7,323 nt of DNA from Planctomycetaceae bacterium (GCA_947463775.1 CANHVD010000275.1:1-7323), one strand, 5' to 3'; shown: positions 1-6,271, counted from the first letter of the stretch. Numbers and translations are program-made. The notes: generated by a model from the letters alone, not told the origin.

Positions 1-68
1 GTTAACAGCGGATTGCGATCATTGCTGGGAATAGGCTTCAAAACATGCTCGGGCAACAATCTATTCAT
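1..68 (-). CDS. Possible 5' end of a leftward gene (partial, uncertain)
   Basis: On the - strand an open frame runs off the left edge. From the ATG at 68-66 it encodes 22 residues beginning MNRLLPEHVLKPIPS. The same frame stays open upstream to a GTG at 155-153, giving about 51 residues with an amphipathic stretch, AAVRALMNRLLPEH. The fragment reads like real protein: a basic/hydrophobic helix followed by a Pro-containing segment. No good ribosome binding site precedes either start. The AVRALMNRLLPEH part loosely recalls the first helix of alpha-N-acetylglucosaminidase (NAGLU) type enzymes, but that is a weak impression from a very short stretch and should not be used as a name. The + strand is also open for 29 codons here, so the call rests only on how protein-like the frame looks. 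A chance open frame is a serious alternative. Confidence 0.3.
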   Translation of the reverse strand, partial: MNRLLPEHVLKPIPSNDRNPLL

Positions 69-88
69 TAATGCACGCACCGCAGCTT

Positions 89-105
89 GAGAGCCATCGG
101 CTCTC
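89..105. repeat. Perfect 7-bp stem, 3-nt loop inverted repeat
   Basis: GAGAGCC (89-95), loop ATC, GGCTCTC (99-105). The arms are perfect and GC-rich. Neither strand has a T-run after it, so it is not a standard terminator. It sits inside the possible leftward coding frame that begins at the GTG at 155, or just upstream of the alternative ATG at 68, where it would be in the leader of that gene. Confidence 0.4.
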
Positions 106-165
106 TGCACGCGACAACACGCGAGAATCGAGCAAGAGCTGAAGCTCCAGGACACCGATCAGGAA

Positions 166-194
166 TCTATACAAATAAACACACCCAAGTGCAA
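166..194 (-). promoter_or_regulatory. Weak leftward sigma70-like promoter candidate
   Basis: Read on the - strand, TTGCAC (194-189) is separated by 17 bp from TATAGA (171-166). The spacing is ideal, but the hexamers match consensus at only 3/6 and 4/6. It would drive the possible leftward gene at the window edge: transcription would begin near 159, only a few bases before the upstream GTG at 155 or about 90 bases before the ATG at 68. This is inference from two short motifs. Confidence 0.22.
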
Positions 195-220
195 TTTTCC
201 GGAACTATTGGTCAGAGTCG

Positions 221-252
221 TTGACAGTTCTTCCAAACGACCCGGATATGAT
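221..252 (+). promoter_or_regulatory. Candidate sigma70-type promoter for the zinc-ribbon gene
   Basis: A perfect -35 consensus TTGACA (221-226) is followed by TATGAT (247-252), a 5/6 match to the -10 box. The spacer is 20 bp, longer than the optimal 17, which lowers confidence. If used, transcription starts near 259 and leaves a 5' leader of about 245 nt before the ATG at 506. That leader contains the nested hairpin at 338-380. Confidence 0.35.
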
Positions 253-337
253 GTAAAGAGGCAACGTTTTGGGGAACTTTTCTACAGCAATCCAAAAAAG
301 TCGAGCAACACGGTCAGCTTGAGGTCATGATGTTTCC

Positions 338-380
338 GTAGAAGAAGTCGCCGGGAACCGGGCTTCTTAACCGATTCTAC
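338..380 (+). repeat. Nested inverted repeat (hairpin) in the presumed 5' leader
   Basis: The outer arms are GTAGAA (338-343) and TTCTAC (375-380). A middle stem pairs GAAG (344-347) with CTTC (363-366); alternatively AAGAAG (342-347) pairs with CTTCTT (363-368). The tip is CCGG (351-354), GAA, CCGG (358-361). No T-run follows, so it does not look like an intrinsic terminator. It lies between the candidate promoter at 221-252 and the start codon at 506, where an RNA structure could influence expression. The structure is seen in the sequence; any regulatory role is inferred. Confidence 0.45.
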
Positions 381-505
381 TCAGAGCAAGTTACGTCAGA
401 GTGTAAAAGTATCGCCAGAATTTGACATCCAATTTGCGTGCTTGTGACGTAGAGTCGTAAGTTGCGTATTTCACGGAAAATTCGGCGGCAAAGACGCGGA
501 CTGAT

Positions 506-2281
506 ATGTCGACAGTCATTCGATCATGCCCGGGGTGCAAATCCCTGATTCTTTCGGACACAGATCAGTGCCCTGAGTGTGGTCACGTCTTCTACGAACG
601 CAAGAAAACAGAATCGTCTGGCGTTGCACCCGCTACTCCGGATGCGTTGAAGTCGGCCAGCATGCAGGAGCCATGTCCGCATTGCGGTGAAATGGTCCGG
701 TCTGGTTTGGTACGTTGTTGGAGCTGCAATCAGTTCATGCGCGCCGATGTCGCTGCGCGGTACCGTCAGCTCACAACCAATCCCCAGCCAATCATTTACA
801 GCACGATTTCCGCCGAGAATCGCAAAGACTTTTTGCCTCCGAGAGCTGAATCCAAGGCTGATGATGCGGCAAAAGTGGTTGATATCGACGATTTCAAACT
901 CGGCTCCGGTGTAGACTCCGTGGAGGCGGATGATTTTGAAGTCGGCAGTGGCGTGAAGCCTGTTAAGCCCCCAGTGGCTCCGGCAAAAAATCTGGCGGTG
1001 CCTGCCCCTATAAATCAGGTTGATGTGAATCAGGCTGATGGGCCGGATAAGCCAGAAAACACAACAAAAGTAACGAGCAAATCCAAGGCATCAGGAACTG
1101 CTCCAGATACGAATCCTCCCGGAACTGCTGGTTCAGCCGACATTGCATCAGACGCACCGGCAACGGCCCCGGCCCCTGTTCAGGCGACTCCCCGCAACAG
1201 AGGTGGGGAAGATGACTTGTTGTCCTTCGCTGTTGAAGAGCAGAAGGAAGGCAAAAAACGCAAAAACCAGAAGAACGCTGAACGACTGAGGAAACAAGTA
1301 CTCGTTCCGTGTACCTGTGGCGCATGGATTCGTGTCAATGAAGATCAGGCTGGCAAAACCCTGCGATGCAAACAGTGCAAACAGCCCGTTGTTGTACCGG
1401 GTTTGAAGAAGAAGGCAGACAAGCAGGAGAAGCCGGCAGCAAAGGTCGAAGCCGCCTCCGTGCAGAAGACCGTATCATGGATTGATGACGCATGGTTCCA
1501 CGTTTTGTCTCCCGCAGCTTTGGTGCTTAAACCTGGCAGTCTGACCGGCAAACACACTGAAGTGGATATTGCCTTCGATAACTCTGGCCTGCACATTTTG
1601 ACTTTTGCTGGTACGAAAAAGAAACGGTCAATTTTTAGCTTTGGCGGTGGCAACAAAAAAGCAGACCATCTGGCTCGCCGTCAACAGATTCGAGAACAAG
1701 TCGCAAAAGCCGGTAACTTTGAGAACCTCGAAAACGTTGAGATTCGAAAAGTTGATGGATCGCGTTCCGGCGAAGTAAGACTCGTACAGCCAGTCGCAAA
1801 AGTATCAGAGTCCATGTTTGCTGGTGTGCCGGTCTTCGGTGAAGGGCGAATCGCCATCTTTTTGCCGCTCGAAATTGATGGCGGAAAACAAGCATTCTTG
1901 TCGTTTTCTATAAGCGGATGGCGAGTCATCGCAGAGCAGTTTAAGTCGCTGTTCGGAGCGGAACTCAATGGCACGGAGAACGGAATTCCGGAGTCAGATA
2001 AAGCAGAGACTCTGAGCTGCTTTATGAACCAGAGTCGCATCGAATCAGTTAAAGGACTCATCTACTACCAAAAAGATGCGGCCTACACCTTGGAACTGAG
2101 CGGGCACAAATGTAAGTCGTGCGGCACCACAATCAGCGAAGAGGCACGCAAGGCGGCCAAACTGGGTGGCGTCAAGGGCAAGGGAATCGCGAAAGCAAAA
2201 TGCCCGAAGTGTTCTAACAAGATGCAGGCAGAGTCACTGTATAAGATTGCTAAAGGGCCCGATTCAGGAAATGCTGGTTAG
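506..2281 (+). CDS. Multi-zinc-ribbon protein with uncharacterised core domain
   Basis: A 591-residue protein without a signal peptide or membrane segment, so probably cytoplasmic. It has four Cys clusters typical of structural zinc ribbons: C8/C11/C22/C25, C57/C60/C71/C74, C269/C271/C288/C291 (the first pair is CxC) and C536/C539/C566/C569. Residues about 80-265 form a low-complexity Pro/Ala/Lys/acidic linker containing a duplicated DDFxxGSGV motif (128-136 and 142-150) and a short Lys/Arg-rich helix (about 248-265). Residues about 325-530 form a folded-looking domain of alternating strands and helices that I do not recognise. The ATG at 506 has only a weak GGA ribosome site 5 nt upstream, but the first Cys pair begins at residue 8, so a later start would break it. 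It stands alone, with 525 bp to the next gene. Zinc ribbons often bind nucleic acid or protein; which applies here is unknown. Confidence 0.87.
   Translation: MSTVIRSCPGCKSLILSDTDQCPECGHVFYERKKTESSGVAPATPDALKSASMQEPCPHCGEMVRSGLVRCWSCNQFMRADVAARYRQLTTNPQPIIYSTISAENRKDFLPPRAESKADDAAKVVDIDDFKLGSGVDSVEADDFEVGSGVKPVKPPVAPAKNLAVPAPINQVDVNQADGPDKPENTTKVTSKSKASGTAPDTNPPGTAGSADIASDAPATAPAPVQATPRNRGGEDDLLSFAVEEQKEGKKRKNQKNAERLRKQVLVPCTCGAWIRVNEDQAGKTLRCKQCKQPVVVPGLKKKADKQEKPAAKVEAASVQKTVSWIDDAWFHVLSPAALVLKPGSLTGKHTEVDIAFDNSGLHILTFAGTKKKRSIFSFGGGNKKADHLARRQQIREQVAKAGNFENLENVEIRKVDGSRSGEVRLVQPVAKVSESMFAGVPVFGEGRIAIFLPLEIDGGKQAFLSFSISGWRVIAEQFKSLFGAELNGTENGIPESDKAETLSCFMNQSRIESVKGLIYYQKDAAYTLELSGHKCKSCGTTISEEARKAAKLGGVKGKGIAKAKCPKCSNKMQAESLYKIAKGPDSGNAG
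1013..1042 (+). repeat. Two tandem 15-bp units inside the zinc-ribbon gene linker
   Basis: AATCAGGTTGATGTG (1013-1027) is followed directly by AATCAGGCTGATGGG (1028-1042), identical at 13 of 15 positions. The unit is in frame and encodes NQVDV then NQADG (residues 170-179). This looks like a replication-slippage duplication in the disordered linker, where length change is tolerated. Confidence 0.6.
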
Positions 2282-2806
2282 TTCTCGACTGACCTATCGC
2301 CTGCGCCCGGCAAGTTAAGTGCCTGCTTGTCATTCTGGTTGGGTCTGCGAATCCAATCCTTCTTGCCCGGAACTTCCCTTCCGGAAGTCTTAGACATCGA
2401 CAACTTACTCATTCAGGCTGCTGGGCATCTGCATGCCAGATAGTCGCCGGCAGGCGAGTGGTCCCAGTGTGTGATCCGGTGCCAAAGCATGCTCGGCTCT
2501 GGCTTTCCACTTTGATCCATCACACCTTTGAAGCATCTGATCAGGGTACATTTGTTTCTCTGATACCTGATTGCATCAACCCCCAACGTGACTCTGATTG
2601 TGATGCTGCCCGGAGCACGTTATCGTCCCGATTGCGAAGTAAACGTAAACGGCAGACGATTACCAGGGGAACCAACGAGATCCTTCAAGTCAGCTATTCG
2701 AAGCTGCACTCCGACAGAAATGCTGGTATGAAGCGAGTTGTTGAATCACAAGAATGCGATAGCAGGACGGCGGTCCCCGGGAACTTTAGGAAGTAACAGG
2801 CCTCCC
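2282..2806. other. 525-bp intergenic region with short inverted repeats, no convincing gene
   Basis: The gap between the zinc-ribbon gene and the reductase holds one open frame (2458-2796, GTG start, 112 codons). Its product is Arg/Ser/Cys-rich, matches no family I know, and runs past the reductase's possible upstream ATG, so I do not call it. Several small stem-loops cluster in the first half (see 2372-2457), and a longer-range pair GTGTGAT (2469-2475) / ATCACAC (2519-2525) follows. No good promoter could be assigned to the reductase gene, and no stem followed by a T-run was found. Confidence 0.5.
2372..2457 (+). repeat. Cluster of three short stem-loops after the zinc-ribbon gene
   Basis: Three hairpins occur within 86 bp. 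The first is ACTTCC (2372-2377) with GGAAGT (2383-2388), 5-nt loop. The second is GGCAT (2424-2428) with ATGCC (2433-2437), 4-nt loop, extended by CT/AG beyond a one-base bulge. The third is TCGCC (2444-2448) with GGCGA (2453-2457), 4-nt loop. None has a T-run. They could shape the 3' end of the preceding mRNA or belong to an unannotated RNA, but stems of 5-6 bp also occur by chance. Confidence 0.35.
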
Positions 2807-3733
2807 ATGCAGACAACAACATGGAACGGCATTTCACTTTCTCAAATGATGCTGGGAACAGTTCAGTTTGGGATGCCGTATGGAATTGCAAACCAGACCG
2901 GGCAGCCAGAATATCGAGATGTTGTCGCTATCGTGGATGCGGCAGTGTCTGGAGGAGTTAACTGCTTTGACACAGCAGCAGCCTATGGTCAAAGCGAAGA
3001 GATTCTGGGGCGAGCCCTGAAGGAACTCGGCATTAGTCACAAAGTTGCGGTGGTCACAAAAGTCAGGCCACTCACATCAGAGGAACTTGCAAACCCACGA
3101 CTCGCAGAATCAGCGATTCAGTCATCCATTGAACTTTCTCTGCAACGGTTGCAGCTTGATTGCCTTCCGATCGTACTTTTCCATCGAGAGTGCGACGCTA
3201 AATTCCTCGACATACTCGCAAGACTTCGCGATGAGGGAAAGTTAAAGCACTTCGGCGTGTCGTGCGGCAATATTCCAGGAACTGCAGCTGATTTCGTTTC
3301 AGGAGGACATGCCTCGGCTCTGCAGATTCCCGCAAACATCGTGGACCATCGGCATTTTCGCAGCGGAATCATACAGAACTCGGTCTCTCAAAACGTCGCC
3401 ATTTTCATCCGCAGTGTTTATCTGCAGGGGCTGTTGGCGATGGCAGAGGAAACTATCCCGGATAAACTTCGCGGCATCCTTCCGGAAAGACAACGACTCA
3501 CATCGATTGCTGAAGACTCAGGTCTTTCATTAATGGAACTTGCGTTGCGGTATATACTAACATCGCCTGGAATCACGTCCGTACTGACTGGCGTCGAGAC
3601 ACTGGAGCAGGTCGAGCAGAATCTGTTGACGTTCGCCAGAGGAAGGCTTTCTGAAGACATCTTGTCAGCGATCCACCAGGATGTGACTGAACTACCGGAG
3701 GTGATCATCACTCCTTCCATGTGGTCCTTGTAA
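2807..3733 (+). CDS. Aldo/keto reductase family protein
   Basis: A 308-residue NAD(P)H-dependent oxidoreductase of the (beta/alpha)8-barrel aldo/keto reductase superfamily, a normal family length. The full catalytic tetrad is visible: D55 (FDTAAAYG), Y60, K85 (VVTKV) and H126 (LFHRE). The N-terminus LGTVQFGMPYGIANQTGQP and the C-terminal VLTGVETLEQVEQNL cofactor-side region are typical. The GTVQFGxxYGIANxxGQP variant is one I associate with reductases found in bacterial surface-glycan gene sets; the substrate cannot be read from sequence, and no glycan genes are seen here. I chose the ATG at 2807 because the family begins just before the first strand and ACAGG lies 6 nt upstream. An in-frame ATG at 2738 would add 23 residues that do not look like this family. 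No signal peptide, so cytoplasmic. The next gene starts 16 bp downstream, which suggests co-transcription. Confidence 0.95.
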   Translation: MQTTTWNGISLSQMMLGTVQFGMPYGIANQTGQPEYRDVVAIVDAAVSGGVNCFDTAAAYGQSEEILGRALKELGISHKVAVVTKVRPLTSEELANPRLAESAIQSSIELSLQRLQLDCLPIVLFHRECDAKFLDILARLRDEGKLKHFGVSCGNIPGTAADFVSGGHASALQIPANIVDHRHFRSGIIQNSVSQNVAIFIRSVYLQGLLAMAEETIPDKLRGILPERQRLTSIAEDSGLSLMELALRYILTSPGITSVLTGVETLEQVEQNLLTFARGRLSEDILSAIHQDVTELPEVIITPSMWSL

Positions 3734-3749
3734 CAACCGGGAGTATCGT

Positions 3750-4652
3750 ATGAACGTGTCGACCTATCTGTTTCCACTGTTCCTGATCTGCGTCATATCT
3801 GTCAACTCGGTTTTCAGTGATGACTCCACAAGAACACAGCCTCAGCCTGTTGACGCACAACTGATCTCTGAGTGCATGTCGATTCTTCGTGGCGGCCTCG
3901 TTTCTGAAGAATTCTGGCCGGCCATGCATGCCGCTGAAGCGTTGACTTATGCGGGTGCGGGATCAGAAGTTATCGCTGCCCTCACATCGCGATTGCCGAA
4001 CGAACAGGATGATCAACGACGTTGTGGTCTTGTCAGAGAGCTCTATCGAGCTGGCGATCACAGCCACCTGCAAATACTGTTCGATGTACTCGGCAATCCC
4101 TCATCGAAAGGGCGCACACATGCGGCGGAGAGCCTTTACAAAATCGGCCAGACGGCTGACAAGAAGTTGCTGCGTGAAGCGATGAATCAGTCCGAAAGTA
4201 TCCCCTTGCAGATCATGGCCGCTGCCGCCCTTATCAAGGCTAAGGACTCCGCAGCAATGGATCTTGTTCGTCGTCAACTTCAGTCTTCAGATGCTACGGC
4301 CCGAAATCTTTCCGCGTGGGTCATCGGTCGACACGGTAACAAAGATGATGCCGGACCCATCAAAACTGCGTTGCAAAAAGAGTCGGTTGCAGCGCCCAAA
4401 GACGAGATGTCAGTAACCTTCCTGACAGTATCTCTCGCTTCTCTGGGTGACTCCGAATGTCGCACCGCGCTGGTGAGTCAACTCAGTTCTCCTAACCCAA
4501 CAGCAAGGGCCATGGCGGCCGAGTTTGCAGGGCTAAGCAGGACCACAGAAGCTCTGGAAAAGCTAAAGGAGCTGCTCAAGGACCCCGCTCTGGATGTTCG
4601 TATCCGTTCGGCTCAATCGATCCTTGCACTCTCGAAGGCATCATCACATTGA
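3750..4652 (+). CDS. Exported HEAT-repeat protein
   Basis: A 300-residue protein with a Sec-type signal peptide (hydrophobic core YLFPLFLICVISV, likely cleavage after VFS at about residue 23). No lipobox is present around C14. The rest, about residues 56-298, is made of paired helices rich in Ala and Leu, with HEAT/PBS-lyase-like units such as DATARNLSAWVIGRHG (from 181) and DPALDVRIRSAQSILAL (from 278). Such solenoids are binding scaffolds, and no catalytic motif is visible. The Asp/Arg pattern of these units (D-xx-VR-xx-A) is typical of the family. A ribosome site GGGAG (3739-3743) lies 6 nt before the ATG. It starts 16 bp after the reductase stop and probably shares its mRNA, although one product is cytoplasmic and the other is exported. 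Its partner is unknown. Confidence 0.88.
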   Translation: MNVSTYLFPLFLICVISVNSVFSDDSTRTQPQPVDAQLISECMSILRGGLVSEEFWPAMHAAEALTYAGAGSEVIAALTSRLPNEQDDQRRCGLVRELYRAGDHSHLQILFDVLGNPSSKGRTHAAESLYKIGQTADKKLLREAMNQSESIPLQIMAAAALIKAKDSAAMDLVRRQLQSSDATARNLSAWVIGRHGNKDDAGPIKTALQKESVAAPKDEMSVTFLTVSLASLGDSECRTALVSQLSSPNPTARAMAAEFAGLSRTTEALEKLKELLKDPALDVRIRSAQSILALSKASSH

Positions 4653-4704
4653 TGCAACTCGGAGTAACTTCAAAAGGCATAGGAACTCCACAAACTGTCG
4701 TTTT

Positions 4705-4718
4705 AGCATTTAAATGCT
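4705..4718. repeat. Perfect 14-bp palindrome AGCATTTAAATGCT
   Basis: A fully symmetric 14-mer lies 52 bp after the HEAT-protein stop. It has TTTT on its left and TTAAGTTTT on its right. As RNA it would form only a 5-bp stem with a TTAA loop, too weak for a standard terminator, though T-rich flanks on both sides leave a weak bidirectional terminator possible. As DNA the symmetry suits a dimeric regulator site. It is about 130 bp upstream of the DUF1501 promoter candidate, so any operator role would be distal. Confidence 0.4.
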
Positions 4719-4849
4719 TAAGTTTTGCAAAGACTACAGATTGATGTGCAGGCGTCTTGTCGATGAAATTGGAGCCTGCCAACGCCAAATCCAGACTTCA
4801 GAATCCAATTTGGGTTCCACCGCACAAGCACATTTACCCTCGCGACGTC

Positions 4850-4879
4850 TTGCAAACATCGCAAAAACCACGATAAAAT
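4850..4879 (+). promoter_or_regulatory. Sigma70-type promoter candidate for the DUF1501 gene
   Basis: TTGCAA (4850-4855, 4/6) and TAAAAT (4874-4879, 5/6) are separated by 18 bp. Transcription would begin near 4886, giving a leader of about 60 nt before the ATG at 4945, with an AGGA ribosome site at 4932-4935. It is the best-placed promoter-like pair in the window. This is inference from motifs and position. Confidence 0.5.
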
Positions 4880-4944
4880 TGTCCACTCCCTGACGCTGCG
4901 TAAATCAATCCTCCGTCTCCTCCCTGCCTACAGGACGAATACCA

Positions 4945-6249
4945 ATGATCGACTTTCATTTTGGTAAGGCTCATCGCAATTGCGAAGGATCATCCCGTCG
5001 AGATTTTCTCCGGGTCGGTGGATTGGGGCTCGGTAGTCTGTCGCTGGCCAACTTGCTGCAGGGAAAAGCCAAAGCAGCAGAACAGGGGATTCGAACATCT
5101 GATAAGTCTGTGATCTGGTTGTGGCTGGGTGGTGGTCCAACTCAGTTAGAAACCTTTGACCCGAAGATGACGGCTCCTGCCGAATACCGCAGCGTGACCG
5201 GCGAGGTGAAAACCGTACTTCCGGGAGTCACCCTTGGCGGCAACTTTGAACGCATTGCGGGGCTGGCTGACAAGATGGCCTTTGTCCGATCGTTTGCTCA
5301 TACCAACAGCGGTCACTCTGGTGGTACTCACTATGTCATGACCGGATACGATAATCGACTGGCAGATAACGGAGCTGTGGCAGATCGACCATTTCTCGGT
5401 TCCATCATGTCGCGAATTCGCGGCACCAATCATCCAGAAACAGGTATTCCAACCTACGTTCGCCTTGGTGGGATTTACGCAGATGGCCCGGCGTTCCTGG
5501 GGACTGCTTATGGCCCATTCGATCCGGCTGGTGAAGCTCGACGCAATATGTCTCTTTCGATCGAACAATCGCGGCTTTCAAACCGCCGTGCTATGCTCGA
5601 AGGCATCGACAATGTGAAACGCAACATCGATCGCAAGGGTCTGATGGAAGGCCTGGACTCATTTGAAGAACAGGCATTCAATTTGATCCTCAGCCGATCT
5701 CAGCAGGCATTCGATCTGAAGTACGAAGATCCTCGCGTTGTCGATCGATACGGAAAAGGCCTTGGCGAACAAATGCTTCAGGCACGTCGACTCTGCGAAG
5801 CGGGCTGCGGTTTTGTGACGCTGCAGCATGGAGGCTGGGATATGCACAGCGATATCAAACAGGAGATGGATCGTCGCGGCCCGGAAGTTGACCGAGCGGT
5901 CTCGGCCCTGGTTGAAGATCTCGATCAGCGAGGAATGCTGGAGAATGTCCTGCTGGTGATCAGCGGAGAATTTGGCCGCACGCCAAAGATCAATGGCTCT
6001 TCAGGGCGAGATCACTGGGCTCCGCTCAGCACCCTGGCGTTTGCTGGTGGCGGACTGAAGATGGGTCAGGTTGTGGGTGAGTCAGCAGAGAAAGCTGATG
6101 TCCCCAAAACGACTCCAATTACTCCCCAGGACCTGATGGCCACAGTCTTCCATGTGCTCGACTTCGACAAGCGAATTCAGTTTACGAACCAGTCGGGCCG
6201 ACCGACCTACATGATCGAGAATGGTCGACCGATCGAAGAACTGATCTGA
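4945..6249 (+). CDS. DUF1501 family protein with Tat signal
   Basis: A 434-residue protein of the DUF1501 family, whose fold is related to the alkaline phosphatase/sulfatase superfamily. Its biochemical role is not established. The N-terminus has a twin-arginine signal (SRRDFLRVG, residues 17-25), a hydrophobic stretch LGLGSLSLANLL and a probable cleavage site near AKAA (42-45), so it should be exported folded. Family signatures are LWLGGGPTQLETFDPK (59-74), HTNSGHSGGTHYVMTGY (119-135), HGGWDMH (295-301), SGEFGRTPKING (340-351) and GRDHW (354-358). The conserved Asp, His and Glu in these blocks are the likely metal or active-site residues by analogy to the superfamily. Length is typical and the frame is intact. 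AGGA lies 9 nt before the ATG. Many planctomycete DUF1501 genes follow a DUF1549/DUF1553 cytochrome-type gene; none precedes this one. The next gene begins 139 bp downstream. Confidence 0.97.
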   Translation: MIDFHFGKAHRNCEGSSRRDFLRVGGLGLGSLSLANLLQGKAKAAEQGIRTSDKSVIWLWLGGGPTQLETFDPKMTAPAEYRSVTGEVKTVLPGVTLGGNFERIAGLADKMAFVRSFAHTNSGHSGGTHYVMTGYDNRLADNGAVADRPFLGSIMSRIRGTNHPETGIPTYVRLGGIYADGPAFLGTAYGPFDPAGEARRNMSLSIEQSRLSNRRAMLEGIDNVKRNIDRKGLMEGLDSFEEQAFNLILSRSQQAFDLKYEDPRVVDRYGKGLGEQMLQARRLCEAGCGFVTLQHGGWDMHSDIKQEMDRRGPEVDRAVSALVEDLDQRGMLENVLLVISGEFGRTPKINGSSGRDHWAPLSTLAFAGGGLKMGQVVGESAEKADVPKTTPITPQDLMATVFHVLDFDKRIQFTNQSGRPTYMIENGRPIEELI

Positions 6250-6254
6250 TAAAC

Positions 6255-6271
6255 ACACCTCAGTTGAGTGT
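6255..6271 (+). repeat. Small imperfect hairpin just after the DUF1501 stop
   Basis: ACA, bulged C, CTC (6255-6261), loop AGTT, GAG TGT (6266-6271). It starts 6 bp after the stop codon but is not followed by a T-run, so it is at best a weak mRNA 3' structure. The remaining bases to 6388 show no clear promoter for the next gene, so read-through from the DUF1501 gene is possible. Confidence 0.25.

Larger units (their letters stand above)
156..505. other. Non-coding region, possibly divergent promoter and long 5' leader
   Basis: No frame here is both long and protein-like on either strand. The stretch lies between a possible leftward gene and the rightward zinc-ribbon gene, so it may hold promoters in both directions; weak candidates are at 166-194 (-) and 221-252 (+). 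Its most structured part is the hairpin at 338-380. A second TTGACA at 422-427 has no usable -10 box at 15-19 bp. No T-run terminator was seen. Confidence 0.5.
4653..4944. other. Intergenic region with palindrome and promoter candidate
   Basis: These 292 bp separate the HEAT-protein gene from the DUF1501 gene and contain no protein-like frame. The left part is AT-rich around the 4705-4718 palindrome. A 6-bp inverted pair GCAGGC (4748-4753) / GCCTGC (4774-4779) has a 20-nt loop and is probably chance. The right part holds the promoter candidate at 4850-4879. Confidence 0.55.

Noticed and set aside
422..455. Second TTGACA (422-427) as a promoter for the zinc-ribbon gene
   Set aside because: The only -10-like hexamer, TAGAGT (450-455), is 22 bp away; nothing matches at 15-19 bp.
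1345..2061. Several - strand open frames opposite the zinc-ribbon gene (1345-1656, 1635-1895, 1681-2061)
   Set aside because: They are antisense to a well-supported gene, overlap one another and encode no recognisable domain.
2458..2796. 112-codon + strand open frame with GTG start
   Set aside because: Product is Arg/Ser/Cys-rich with no recognisable pattern, has no good ribosome site, and overlaps the region just before the reductase start. Likely a chance frame.
2738..2806. Upstream ATG (2738) as the reductase start
   Set aside because: Adds 23 residues (Arg/Pro/Gly-rich) unlike the family N-terminus; the ATG at 2807 has a better ribosome site and family fit.
4748..4779. GCAGGC/GCCTGC inverted pair as a terminator
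   Set aside because: Six-bp stem with a 20-nt loop and no T-run; expected by chance.
5146..5568. 140-codon - strand open frame
   Set aside because: Lies wholly opposite the DUF1501 gene, whose family motifs are clear on the + strand.
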